Origin: Desulfogranum marinum
Lineage (GTDB): Bacteria > Desulfobacterota > Desulfobulbia > Desulfobulbales > Desulfobulbaceae
NCBI RefSeq assembly: GCF_016918565.1
Contig: NZ_JAFFQD010000024.1
Coordinates: 20,782 to 84,781, forward strand
Direction of reading: 5' to 3'
Length of the DNA stretch: 64,000 bases
Each line of letters starts with the position of its first letter. Positions within the stretch are counted from its first letter, which is position 1. Position numbers and translations under genes: made by a program. A model generated the notes under the pieces. The model was not told the DNA's origin, made no database searches, and saw only the letters and a list, made by a program, of their open reading frames with translations. This document shows positions 27,973-36,862 of this stretch, piece by piece.

Positions 27973-28956
27973 ATGAAACCATTGATTACTATAGTACTTT
28001 ATGCACTTATCACTGCCAATCTGGCGTATGGGAATGAAGCGCTTCGCTCCTGGAATGATACTCATTCCAAACAACAAATTATTTCATTTGTTGAAGCTGT
28101 AACCATTAAAGAAAGCAAAGATTTTGTTCCGATTCCAGAACGAATCGCTGTTTTTGATAATGATGGAACTCTCTGGGTTGAGCAGCCGGCGTACACTCAG
28201 CTTATTTTTGCGATGGATCGTGTAAAGGAAATGGCTGGTGAACATCCTCACTGGAAAAATACGCATCCCTTCAAGGCTGTTTTAGAAGATGACCATCAGG
28301 CCCTTGTAGATTCAGGCGCGAAGGGAATTATGCAACTGGTCATGGCAACCCACAGCGGGATGAATACTGAAGAATTCAGCAGCGCGGTCGAGACATGGGT
28401 TAAAAAAACAAAAGATTCACGCTTTGGTCAAAAGTACCCCGACCTGGTCTACCAACCCATGTTAGAACTCCTGGAGTATTTACGAGATAACGGATTTAAA
28501 ATCTATATTGTTTCAGGCGGTGGTGTGGAGTTTATGCGTACTTTTGCTGAAAAGGTGTATGGAATCCCACCGGAACAGGTGATTGGTTCATCCGTGAAAA
28601 CGCAATTTGAAATAGTGAATGGAGTACCACAACTAAAGAGGCTCCCGGAAATTTTCCATTTTGATGATAAGGAAGGTAAACCCATCGCAATTCAGACCTT
28701 TATTGGCCGTAGACCCATACTCGCCTTTGGCAACTCAGATGGTGATCTCCAGATGCTCCAATGGACCGCTGCAGGCAAACACAAAAGTTTTTGTGGTTTG
28801 GTACACCATACCGACGCAGAGCGTGAATACGCTTATGACCGCGAGAGTCATGTTGGCAAGCTCGATAAGGCATGGAAAGAAGCGGATGAAAAAGGTTGGG
28901 TTCTGGTGGATATGAAAAAAGAGTGGAAGCACGTTTTCTCATTTGATAAACAGTAA
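27973..28956 (+). CDS. Exported HAD-superfamily phosphatase
   Basis: A 327-residue protein with a signal peptide (MKPLITIVLYALITANLAYG) and an HAD fold: motif I is FDNDGTLWVEQP, with the nucleophile Asp, motif II is IVSGGGVEFM, and motif IV is FGNSDGDLQML. It probably hydrolyses a phosphate monoester in the periplasm. The start at 27973 has GGAGG 5 bases before it, and the gene lies between the sulfatase terminator and the cytochrome b gene, which begins 2 bases after its stop. The pairing with a sulfatase suggests removal of ester groups from the same class of molecule, which is inference. Confidence 0.85.
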   Translation: MKPLITIVLYALITANLAYGNEALRSWNDTHSKQQIISFVEAVTIKESKDFVPIPERIAVFDNDGTLWVEQPAYTQLIFAMDRVKEMAGEHPHWKNTHPFKAVLEDDHQALVDSGAKGIMQLVMATHSGMNTEEFSSAVETWVKKTKDSRFGQKYPDLVYQPMLELLEYLRDNGFKIYIVSGGGVEFMRTFAEKVYGIPPEQVIGSSVKTQFEIVNGVPQLKRLPEIFHFDDKEGKPIAIQTFIGRRPILAFGNSDGDLQMLQWTAAGKHKSFCGLVHHTDAEREYAYDRESHVGKLDKAWKEADEKGWVLVDMKKEWKHVFSFDKQ

Positions 28957-28958
28957 GA

Positions 28959-30242
28959 ATGGCTAAGTCTACTGAAAATAGATCTTTAACGTTCTCTTCT
29001 TTCGTTTTTCATCTCCATCCTCCGAAGGTTCACGCTGAGACTCTACGCTTTACGCTGAGCTTCGGCCTCGGTGGTATGGCAGCTACTCTGGTAGTACTGC
29101 TTTTGGTCACAGGGTTACTGCAGTTGCTGAGTTACTCTCCCCAGATTGATCAAGCCTACTTGTCCATACAGCAAATGTATCAGCCAGGTGGGCTTGGCGG
29201 ATTTATCCGTAATTGCCATTATTGGGCAGGGAACTTGCTCGTTGTCATAACCTTTTTCCACTTTCTACGAGTGTTTCTGACCACGGCTTTTACCGGGCCG
29301 CGTCGGTATAACTGGATAGTGGGGCTCGCGCTGTTTCTCCTGGTCGTGTTTGCTAACTTCACCGGCTACCTGATGCCGTGGGACCAGTTAGCCTATTGGG
29401 CGGTAACTATTTTCACCAGCATGCTTTCGTATATACCTGTGATTGGCAGTGAACTGATGACTTTACTTCGTGGAGGGCAAGAGGTTGGCTCTGAGACGCT
29501 GGCAACTTTTTATGCCATTCACACAGGAATTATTCCAGTGCTAATGGTTGTGTTGCTGCTATACCATTTCTGGATGGTCAGAAAAGCAGGTGGCCTTATT
29601 AAGCAGGAAAATACCAGAGGAGTAGCGCCCGCACGCATTGCCACCCATCCTCATTTGGTTGCCAGGGAAGTAGCTGTAGTGTGCCTCATCCTTTCAATAA
29701 TTCTATTGTTTTCAGCCGTTATAGATGCCCCGCTTGGAGCGGAGGCAAACCCGGGGCAAAGCCCCAATCCTGCCAAGGCTGCCTGGTATTTCATGGGGCT
29801 TCAGGAACTTTTGCTTCATTTGTATCCATCCTTTGCTATTTGCGTGGTTCCATTACTTGTTTTGTTTTTCTTTATTCGTCTCCCTTTTGGGGTAAAGGAA
29901 ACTCCTGCCAAAGGAGTATGGTTTGGAGGAAGAAAAGGAGCCTTAAACGCTGCAATAAGTGGCATTGCTGGTACTGGTCTGACATTTTTCACTGTGCTTA
30001 TTGATGATACATTTCTGATTCGGAAAGGTAGTTCGCAACTCTCCTGGCTGTGGCGTGGACTTGTTCCCACCATTGGCTGCTGCCTTATCCTGGTACTCCT
30101 CTATTTCATTTTAGTTCGGATAAGGAAATGTTCTGCTGGAGAAGCACAGATTGGAGTTGTGAGTTGTTTTCTCTGTGGAGCAGCCTCCCTCACCGTGATC
30201 GGCATTTGGCTGCGAGGAGCTGAAATGGCGCTTGTCTGGTAA
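28959..30242 (+). CDS. b6-type cytochrome b with fused subunit-IV-like part
   Basis: A 427-residue membrane protein. Two histidine pairs coordinate hemes: HYWAGNLLVVITFFH (spacing 14) and HTGIIPVLMVVLLLYH (spacing 15); the 14/15 pattern is that of cytochrome b6 rather than mitochondrial-type bc1 cytochrome b. After the fourth helix, NPAKAAWYFMGLQELLLH is the subunit-IV-like quinone-site region, so both parts are in one chain. Further hydrophobic helices lie at the C-terminus. It oxidises quinol and passes electrons to the Rieske protein encoded 21 bases downstream. Confidence 0.9.
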   Translation: MAKSTENRSLTFSSFVFHLHPPKVHAETLRFTLSFGLGGMAATLVVLLLVTGLLQLLSYSPQIDQAYLSIQQMYQPGGLGGFIRNCHYWAGNLLVVITFFHFLRVFLTTAFTGPRRYNWIVGLALFLLVVFANFTGYLMPWDQLAYWAVTIFTSMLSYIPVIGSELMTLLRGGQEVGSETLATFYAIHTGIIPVLMVVLLLYHFWMVRKAGGLIKQENTRGVAPARIATHPHLVAREVAVVCLILSIILLFSAVIDAPLGAEANPGQSPNPAKAAWYFMGLQELLLHLYPSFAICVVPLLVLFFFIRLPFGVKETPAKGVWFGGRKGALNAAISGIAGTGLTFFTVLIDDTFLIRKGSSQLSWLWRGLVPTIGCCLILVLLYFILVRIRKCSAGEAQIGVVSCFLCGAASLTVIGIWLRGAEMALVW

Positions 30243-30263
30243 TCAATACTCTGGCAAAACATT

Positions 30264-30785
30264 ATGAAACTATCAAAAAAAACTACAGGTAGAAGCAAGA
30301 GTACTGGTACTGGTCGCAGAAACTTAATGGTTCGCTTTTGGCATGTTCTTGTTGCTTTAGCGAGTTTTGAGTTGCTATGGGTTGCAGGTTCCTTGCTAAA
30401 ATCAAGGAGAGTTAACAGGGATAAGGCGCAAGGCAGCAGTCACCTCATTGCGGCAGGAAACGTTAACCAGTTTAAGCCTGGAGAAGTGAAAGGTATACCA
30501 CAGGGCGGTTTTTATTTAGTTTGCCAAGAAGATGGGAGCTTTCTAGCTCTTTCAAAAACATGTACTCATCTTGGCTGTACCGTTCCCTGGAATAAGGAAA
30601 AACAGCAATTTACCTGCCCTTGCCACGGCTCGACCTTTGATTCCACAGGCCTGGTTATGGCAGCTCCGGCAACTCGTCCGCTTGACTACTATCCACTCAA
30701 GATTGAGAACGGTGAAATATGGGTTGATATTGCTGTGCCCGTAAAACGAGATGCCTTTGCATCTTTCCAGATTGGGCGTTCTTAA
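30264..30785 (+). CDS. Rieske iron-sulfur protein
   Basis: A 173-residue protein with an N-terminal membrane anchor at about residues 24-46 (RFWHVLVALASFELLWVAG) and a C-terminal Rieske domain with both ligand loops, CTHLGCTV and CPCHGSTFD, giving two Cys and two His for the [2Fe-2S] cluster and a disulfide pair. It accepts electrons from quinol bound to the adjacent cytochrome b. It starts 21 bases after cytochrome b and its stop is 1 base before the multihaem cytochrome ATG. Confidence 0.93.
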   Translation: MKLSKKTTGRSKSTGTGRRNLMVRFWHVLVALASFELLWVAGSLLKSRRVNRDKAQGSSHLIAAGNVNQFKPGEVKGIPQGGFYLVCQEDGSFLALSKTCTHLGCTVPWNKEKQQFTCPCHGSTFDSTGLVMAAPATRPLDYYPLKIENGEIWVDIAVPVKRDAFASFQIGRS

Positions 30786-30786
30786 A

Positions 30787-33093
30787 ATGGTTGCAGACAA
30801 CCCCTCTCAAGCACCAGGGCAGCGGGAATCTCAAACAAGGATATGGCAAATCGTTGGCATGGTGGCTGCTCTGCTCTGCCTTATTTCCCCTTTTATCTAC
30901 CTGCAGCGAAGTGAGTATTCAGTTAAACCTGTCATCAAGGGTGCCCCTTCATTTGTTGGGAGTGGGCAATGCAGGCCGTGTCATCAAGAGGCCTACGCAA
31001 AGTGGAAGGGCTCACACCACGACCTGGCCATGGATATTGCAAGCGAAGAGACGGTTCTTGGTGATTTTAACAATGTTCAGTTTGTTGATCCTTACTCAGG
31101 GGCTGCAAGCCGTTTTTTTCGCAAAAATGGTGACTTTTATGTGGAAACAGAAGGGCCGGGTGGAGCGGTAGGCGTTTTTAAGATAACTCATACCTTCGGT
31201 GTGTATCCGAATCAGCAATATCTTATCCCTTTTCCTGGTGGTCGGCTTCAATGTTTGAATGTTGGTTGGAATGCAAAGCAAAGCACATGGTACAGGCTTC
31301 CACCATACGAGGTTGATGGTCCTGATGACTGGCTGCACTGGACCAAAGGCGGACAAACCTGGAATGGAATGTGCGCGGAGTGTCATTCGACCAAACTTGA
31401 AAAAAGGTATGATAAAACCACAGACACTTATGATACCCGCTGGTTTGAAATTCATGTCGGGTGTGAAGCGTGCCATGGACCTGGGAGCAATCATGTAAGC
31501 TGGGCCAACAGGCCTGTATTGGCTCGTCCTCAGGTTGAAAATTATGATCTGCCTGTCAACACGGCCACCATAGATAATCAAAAACAAATCGCCATCTGCG
31601 CGCCCTGCCACTCCCGCAGGTATCAACTTGGAGACAACCTCCATGACGAGGGAGAAATACTGGATAAAATTGTACCCTCTTTGCTGATGGAAGGGCTGTA
31701 TTATCCAGATGGCCAGATAAGCGAAGAAGTATATGTCTACGGTTCATTTGTTCAATCAAAAATGTACCAGCATGGTGTTCGCTGCAGTGATTGCCACGAC
31801 ATGCACAGCTTAAAGCTCCATAAAGAGGGAAATGATCTCTGCCTGCAATGCCACCGTGCCGGCAGCTACGATACCCCGTCCCATCATTTTCATAAACAAA
31901 TCCATGAAGGAAAACCAAGCAAGGGCTATCTCTGCGTGAAGTGCCACATGCCGGGACGTGTTTATATGGGGGTTGATTACAGACCGGACCATAGCTTGAG
32001 AGTCCCCAGGCCCGATCTGAGTGAAAAAATCGATGTGCCTAACAGCTGTTCAACCTCTGACTGCCATCAGGATAAAGGGCTCGCCTGGGTGAACGACCAG
32101 TATACAAAGTGGTATGGTAAATCCAGGAAGCAACATTATGGTGAAATATTAGCTGCCGGTCGAAAACAGAACCCGGAGGCAATAGATGAACTTATTGGTG
32201 TGGCGGAAGATTCATTATTACCAGCAATTGTCAGGGCTACGGCTTTGGCTCTTTTAAGTCGTTATCCCCAGGAAAGAACGATTCCTGTTTATACCAGCGC
32301 ACTGGAAGACGGTGATGCGTTGCTCAGGCACACAGCTCTTCGTAACGCGATCCACATTGATCCTGAGACCAGACTGCACTTGTTACAGGCAAAATTGTAC
32401 GACCCTGTAAAGGCTGTCCGAATTGAAGCCGCAGCAGGCCTATCTGGTTTCCCGCTGGACGCAATCAATCCTCAACATCAAGAAAGGTTTCAGCAGATCC
32501 TGGCAGAGTATCGCACGGCAATGGAGTATAATAGTGATTTTGCACCACAACGGTATAATCTTGGCAATCTCGCTGCGGCCATTGGTAAGGGGGAGGAAGC
32601 AATCCAACTATACAGGGAGGCCCTGGCAATAGATGACCAGTTCTACCAAGCAAAAGTCAACTTGGCCATGCAGCTTAATCAACAAGGGGAAAACCTCAAG
32701 GCTGCCGATCTTTTTAAGCAGGTTCTTGAAGCGCAGCCTGATCTACACGAGATAGCCTACTCTTTAGGTTTACTCTTTGCAGAGATGGAGGAGTATGAGC
32801 AAGCAGCATATTGGCTTGGTCAAGCTGCCGATAACATGCCAAATCATAGCCGGGCCAGGTATAATCAAGCACTTGCATACTTGAAACTGGAGCAATGGGA
32901 GAATGGGGAAATGGCCTTGCTCAAAGCCCTTGAAAATAAGCCGGGGAACCGTGAGTATTTTTCCACGCTTGCTAACCTGTACTATAATTTTCGTCTCACA
33001 GATAAGGCCAGGATTCTTGCCGAAAAAACTTTGTTAACCCAGCCTGATCATGAGCTAGCGAAACAGCTACTAGAGGCCCTCTCCAGACAATAA
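30787..33093 (+). CDS. Multihaem cytochrome c with TPR domain
   Basis: A 768-residue membrane-anchored cytochrome. A hydrophobic segment at about residues 18-38 anchors it. Seven CXXCH haem sites are visible: CRPCH, CAECH, CEACH, CAPCH, CSDCH, CLQCH and CVKCH, plus an eighth possible site with longer spacing, CSTSDCH (C-x4-CH). After the haem region, near residues 430-560, comes a HEAT-like stretch, then four or five TPRs to the C-terminus. The haem part resembles cytochrome c554-type proteins. It takes the place of cytochrome f/c1 as the likely acceptor of the cytochrome b-Rieske pair, and the TPRs could dock a partner. Confidence 0.88.
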   Translation: MVADNPSQAPGQRESQTRIWQIVGMVAALLCLISPFIYLQRSEYSVKPVIKGAPSFVGSGQCRPCHQEAYAKWKGSHHDLAMDIASEETVLGDFNNVQFVDPYSGAASRFFRKNGDFYVETEGPGGAVGVFKITHTFGVYPNQQYLIPFPGGRLQCLNVGWNAKQSTWYRLPPYEVDGPDDWLHWTKGGQTWNGMCAECHSTKLEKRYDKTTDTYDTRWFEIHVGCEACHGPGSNHVSWANRPVLARPQVENYDLPVNTATIDNQKQIAICAPCHSRRYQLGDNLHDEGEILDKIVPSLLMEGLYYPDGQISEEVYVYGSFVQSKMYQHGVRCSDCHDMHSLKLHKEGNDLCLQCHRAGSYDTPSHHFHKQIHEGKPSKGYLCVKCHMPGRVYMGVDYRPDHSLRVPRPDLSEKIDVPNSCSTSDCHQDKGLAWVNDQYTKWYGKSRKQHYGEILAAGRKQNPEAIDELIGVAEDSLLPAIVRATALALLSRYPQERTIPVYTSALEDGDALLRHTALRNAIHIDPETRLHLLQAKLYDPVKAVRIEAAAGLSGFPLDAINPQHQERFQQILAEYRTAMEYNSDFAPQRYNLGNLAAAIGKGEEAIQLYREALAIDDQFYQAKVNLAMQLNQQGENLKAADLFKQVLEAQPDLHEIAYSLGLLFAEMEEYEQAAYWLGQAADNMPNHSRARYNQALAYLKLEQWENGEMALLKALENKPGNREYFSTLANLYYNFRLTDKARILAEKTLLTQPDHELAKQLLEALSRQ

Positions 33094-33279
33094 ATATTGT
33101 AAGTCTTGCGACCTTGGTTGACATGAAATGATAAATTCTTGGTCCAGGATCGCAGTTGACCATCTCTGTACTACTCTTAAAATGGAAAACCCTATCTCAA
33201 GTTAAAATTGCCAAGAGCAGTGTCGGATTTAATCACACAACCTTTTAACAACAGGCTGGTCAAGTGTGAATTAGTCCAC

Positions 33280-34458
33280 CTAAAGTAATCCGGCAAGGTG
33301 GTTGGCAGCATTGTTCGCTCCGTTGAGATTAATCTGAAAAGAGGGCGAGTGTTGGTCCTGGCTCCGTTGCAGTTGTTGAATAAGGAGGGAATAGAGCTTG
33401 TCAGTCTGTAAATCGTTTTCTGACACAGAAGTCAGGAAGTCGTGAGTGAAGCGGGAAAGCTTGTAGAGGTGCTGCTGCTGTTCATCATCCTGCATGCCTC
33501 TTTCCAGAACGACCGTAGGTACCTTTGCATGCAGCACATCGGTGATGGAGTTGTAACCACCGTATATGAGTGCTACACGTGAACAGGCCAAAGCCTCATG
33601 GTAAGATGGGCCAAAGGGGTGAATGTTGCAGTTTGTAAGTTTGTTTATGTTTGATATGTAATTGTTTGTTTTGTCATTTATATATTCTTTTGGCAAGTAA
33701 AGCAGCCACTGGCCGTAGCTACTGTCTATTTGAGACAGCACCTCTCCCACCACTTTGAGCAATTGTTTTGAGCTTTCACCGAACCAGGGGATGGCAAGTG
33801 TTCCTGCATAGACGTTTGCCTTGATACCTGGAGCCGGTGCGCAAGCCTCCAGCTCTGCCATGCGCGATACATAGCCTGTCTCAAAAGGTCTGGTATCGAA
33901 TATTGCTGCTAGTTTTTGGCAATGCTGAGGGCCAAGGACTTGGCTGTCTCCATACCACACAAGTGAATGGTAGTAGCGATTATACACTTCTGTAGCAAGC
34001 GGAGCCTGCACCTGGCGTACATTGCCGACCACACCTCGTACTCCAAGCACCCATCTGATATCATTAAGGGAAGAAGCCTTCAGTGCAGGCAGCAGCTCCT
34101 TGTGCTTGCCCAGTGGGGAATGATCCGCAACTACCAAACGGGGTTGATACAACGACAGCACCTGCTTGAGCATGGTTGCCCGCAGTTCACCGAGCTGATG
34201 GTCGGAAAAATTTGATTTACCGTTTATGCCTTTGGATTTACCGTCCTTTACCACGGTTTCGTACCCTGGTAGCTTGATCCAGTCTAGAGGTGCGTTGCCG
34301 CGGAGTTCCTGGGTATGAGGAGTGCCGGACACAAAAAGTACTTTCAGGTTGGGGTGTAGCCTTCGTAGAGCCATGCCAATGGCTATGCTTCTGCTGGCAT
34401 GACCAATCCCTCTGCCGTCATGGCAGTATAAGAGTATGTCAAGGCGCGAGGAAGTCAT
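33280..34458 (-). CDS. Predicted glycosyltransferase (MurG-like fold, COG4671 type)
   Basis: A 392-residue protein with the GT-B pattern: an N-terminal HDGRGIGHASRSIAIGMALR nucleotide-sugar-like loop, FVSGTPHTQ, VVADHSPLG and in the C-terminal half VALIYGGYNSITDVLHAKVP, the typical donor-binding G-G-x-N-S segment. The acceptor and sugar are unknown. The ATG at 34458 overlaps the end of the BFD-like gene by 20 bases, so it is translationally coupled to it at the end of the uvrC operon; an ATG 5 codons earlier is also possible. Confidence 0.75.
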   Translation of the reverse strand: MTSSRLDILLYCHDGRGIGHASRSIAIGMALRRLHPNLKVLFVSGTPHTQELRGNAPLDWIKLPGYETVVKDGKSKGINGKSNFSDHQLGELRATMLKQVLSLYQPRLVVADHSPLGKHKELLPALKASSLNDIRWVLGVRGVVGNVRQVQAPLATEVYNRYYHSLVWYGDSQVLGPQHCQKLAAIFDTRPFETGYVSRMAELEACAPAPGIKANVYAGTLAIPWFGESSKQLLKVVGEVLSQIDSSYGQWLLYLPKEYINDKTNNYISNINKLTNCNIHPFGPSYHEALACSRVALIYGGYNSITDVLHAKVPTVVLERGMQDDEQQQHLYKLSRFTHDFLTSVSENDLQTDKLYSLLIQQLQRSQDQHSPSFQINLNGANNAANHLAGLL

Positions 34459-34663
34459 CTGGCATGTCCTCACCCAAAAGTTCCGCTACTTTTCTTCCGC
34501 ACCGTTTTCCACCGCAACTACCGTCACCTATGTTGGTGATGGCGGCGACCTCTGCAAAACTCGTAGCGCCGTTTTCTATAGCTTCAATCAGTGCAATCAG
34601 TTTGACGCCTTTGCAGATACAGCCGGGCTTAAGTCGGGCCATCATTTTTTCATCAGGTTTCAT
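34439..34663 (-). CDS. BFD-like [2Fe-2S] protein
   Basis: A 74-residue protein with the BFD/NifU-type [2Fe-2S] domain: CICKGVKLIALIEAIENGA and the second pair of cysteines in CGGKRCG. It probably serves as a small electron carrier. The start at 34663 overlaps the last 11 bases of uvrC, and its end overlaps the glycosyltransferase start by 20 bases. Confidence 0.85.
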   Translation of the reverse strand: MKPDEKMMARLKPGCICKGVKLIALIEAIENGATSFAEVAAITNIGDGSCGGKRCGRKVAELLGEDMPDDFLAP

Positions 34664-36512
34664 TTTCAGTCGCGTGGAGTTGGGTGAAAATGGCATGGGC
34701 TAGATCCGGACCAATGCCTGATACTGTTTCAAGCTCATTTTGATCAGCAGCCATAACACGTTTGACGCTGCCAAAATGTTTGATTAGATTTTTTCTCCGC
34801 TTTTCCCCGACACCTTGCAGGTCGTCGAGACGCGAACGGAGCGTTTCTTTATTGCGAAGTTTTCTGTGAAAAGTAATGCCAAAGCGATGCGATTCGTCAC
34901 GGATGCGCATAAGATAGAGCAGGGCAGGATTGTTAGGGGGCAGTAAAATCGGGTTTTTACGGCCAGGGCGAAATAATTTTTCTCCCTCTTCTCCTTTTTC
35001 TTTGGCAATGGCCACCAGATCCACGGAATCAAGGAGGCCTTCCTGTCCCAGTACATCGCAGGCTTTTGCGAGTTGGCCTTTGCCGCCGTCTAAAAGCAGC
35101 ATGTCCGGGAGTTTTCTTCTTTTGTCACTCGGTTCGAATCTTCGCTGCAGGACTTCTTCCATCATTGCGTAATCATCTGGCGTGTCCAGGTTGCGTATAC
35201 GGTAGTGCCGAAAATTTTTGGTATCTTTTTCGCCGTCGGCAAAACAGACCAGGGATCCGACTGCCTGTTTTCCCTGGAGATTGGATATATCAAGGCACTC
35301 TATGGTTTGCGGTACATTTTTAAGATGCAGTTTCTTTTGCAGGTTTGCTGCAAGCGTATTCCAGGACTTTTCTTTTTGTGCCTGTTCGGAAAACAATTTT
35401 TCCGCATTGCTGGCCGCCATCTGCATGAGTTGCATTCGTTTGCCCCGCTGGGGAACATGTAGAGTAACCGCAGAACCGCGCAAATCAACAAGATGATCCT
35501 GGACCAGGTCTTTGTCTTCTATCTCAAAAGGAAGCAGTATTTCGCGCGGAGGTATTCTTTGCCGGGAGTAAAACTGGAGCATTGCCTCAGTCAAAATGCC
35601 TCTATCGTCACCAATAGGATCAGGGATGAAAAAAGTCTGTACTCCGGTAATGATGCCGGCGCGCACAAAAAGCAGAGCGAGTCCAACAGCAGCATTTTGT
35701 CTGTAAAAACCGTATATATCCTGGTCGATGTGATGGTCGGCAACAACTGCCTGGTGTTCAATAGTTCGTTGCAGGCCAAGGAGCTGATCCCGGAAAAAAG
35801 CCGCCTTTTCAAACTGCAGTTCCTTGGATGCCTCCTTCATTTGTTTTTGCAAATCTGCTGCAACATCATCAGCCTTGCCTTCGAGAATCTGCAATACCGC
35901 GGCCACAGACTGCATATATTGATCATGGGACACTTTGCCTGCACAGGGAGCCAGGCAACGGCCCATTTGAAAATTGAGACAGGCCCGTTCCCTTTCTCTG
36001 AACTTTTTACAGCGTCGTAAAGGAAAAAGGGTGTAGAGCAACTTTAAGGTGGATCGCATGGCCGAAGTTGCGGCATATGGCCCGAAATAGCGATTTCCGT
36101 CACGTAGTCTTTTACGGGTGATGTTGATCCGTGGCCAACGCTCACTCGTTGAGACCATGATTAGCGGATAGTTTTTGTCGTCGCGGAGGATGACATTATA
36201 GCGCGGCCGGTGCTTCTTTATCAGAGAAGCTTCCAGGATAAGTGCTTCTTTTTCGGTAGTGGTAAGTATGGTCTCTGCTCTTCGCACATGGGAGAGCATA
36301 ACACCGGTTTTGGAATGGGGTGGGCCTGAAAAATGAGCATATTGTGAGAGCCTTTTACGTAGGTTTATAGCTTTGCCTACGTACAAGACCTCACTTTTAC
36401 CAAGCATCTGGTACACGCCGGGTCCAGTGCTGACGGTTGCAAGAAAATCACTGGAAAGTGGTGCCTCTTTTTCCAGTGATTTTGTGGAATCATCAGGGTT
36501 TGATATAGGCAT
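34653..36512 (-). CDS. uvrC: UvrABC excinuclease subunit C
   Basis: A 619-residue UvrC, normal length. Domains in order: GIY-YIG nuclease at about residues 15-95 (GPGVYQMLGKSEVLYVGKAI), a cysteine-rich segment (CKKFRERERACLNFQMGRC), UvrB-interacting UVR helix (FEKAAFFRDQL), the RNase H-like 5' nuclease domain (ECLDISNLQGKQAVGSLVCF; LLLDGGKGQL) and helix-hairpin-helix motifs at the end. It cuts on both sides of DNA lesions. The ATG at 36512 lies inside the end of the DsrE-like gene (20-base overlap), with GAAGGA before it. Confidence 0.96.
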   Translation of the reverse strand: MPISNPDDSTKSLEKEAPLSSDFLATVSTGPGVYQMLGKSEVLYVGKAINLRKRLSQYAHFSGPPHSKTGVMLSHVRRAETILTTTEKEALILEASLIKKHRPRYNVILRDDKNYPLIMVSTSERWPRINITRKRLRDGNRYFGPYAATSAMRSTLKLLYTLFPLRRCKKFRERERACLNFQMGRCLAPCAGKVSHDQYMQSVAAVLQILEGKADDVAADLQKQMKEASKELQFEKAAFFRDQLLGLQRTIEHQAVVADHHIDQDIYGFYRQNAAVGLALLFVRAGIITGVQTFFIPDPIGDDRGILTEAMLQFYSRQRIPPREILLPFEIEDKDLVQDHLVDLRGSAVTLHVPQRGKRMQLMQMAASNAEKLFSEQAQKEKSWNTLAANLQKKLHLKNVPQTIECLDISNLQGKQAVGSLVCFADGEKDTKNFRHYRIRNLDTPDDYAMMEEVLQRRFEPSDKRRKLPDMLLLDGGKGQLAKACDVLGQEGLLDSVDLVAIAKEKGEEGEKLFRPGRKNPILLPPNNPALLYLMRIRDESHRFGITFHRKLRNKETLRSRLDDLQGVGEKRRKNLIKHFGSVKRVMAADQNELETVSGIGPDLAHAIFTQLHATENET

Positions 36513-36843
36513 ATCCTTCGTTCTGTAACTCAATAAGGGTAACAATGCCGGCAGGAACTATCTCGCAATCAGGGACCAGTTCTTCCGTCTGGATTTCAAA
36601 ATTGGTCAGGGCAAGATTGCAGACTTTAAAGGCAACAGCCTTTTTTTGCAGTTCGATGATTTTGGTTGCATGGTTGACACAGTTTTTTTCTATAAGTGCA
36701 TTTACCGCAGGCCCGTTAAATAGCATCACCAGATCGTGAGGCTGCCTCTGTATTGTTTTGAGCAGGTTTGTAACATTAATCAGTCCAATCTCGAGTGCTT
36801 TTTCATCATCCATGTCAATATGGAAAACAGCCTTATAAATCAT
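36493..36843 (-). CDS. DsrE-family protein
   Basis: A 116-residue DsrE/DsrF-like protein: MIYKAVFHIDMDDEKALEIG, HDLVMLFNGPAVNAL, then a cysteine (KVCNLAL) at the position where sulfur-carrying members keep the active Cys, and GIVTLIELQNEGYAYIKP at the C-terminus. Family members move persulfide sulfur or act as unspecified accessory proteins. The start at 36843 follows a perfect AAAGGAGG site; earlier in-frame starts lie inside the ABC ATPase gene. It sits 19 bases after the ABC ATPase and overlaps uvrC. Confidence 0.83.
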   Translation of the reverse strand: MIYKAVFHIDMDDEKALEIGLINVTNLLKTIQRQPHDLVMLFNGPAVNALIEKNCVNHATKIIELQKKAVAFKVCNLALTNFEIQTEELVPDCEIVPAGIVTLIELQNEGYAYIKP

Positions 36844-36862
36844 GTTGCCTCCTTTGTGATTG

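Noticed and set aside
35493..36020. Open frame of 175 codons opposite uvrC
   Set aside because: uvrC is conserved throughout this stretch; the antisense frame has no features.
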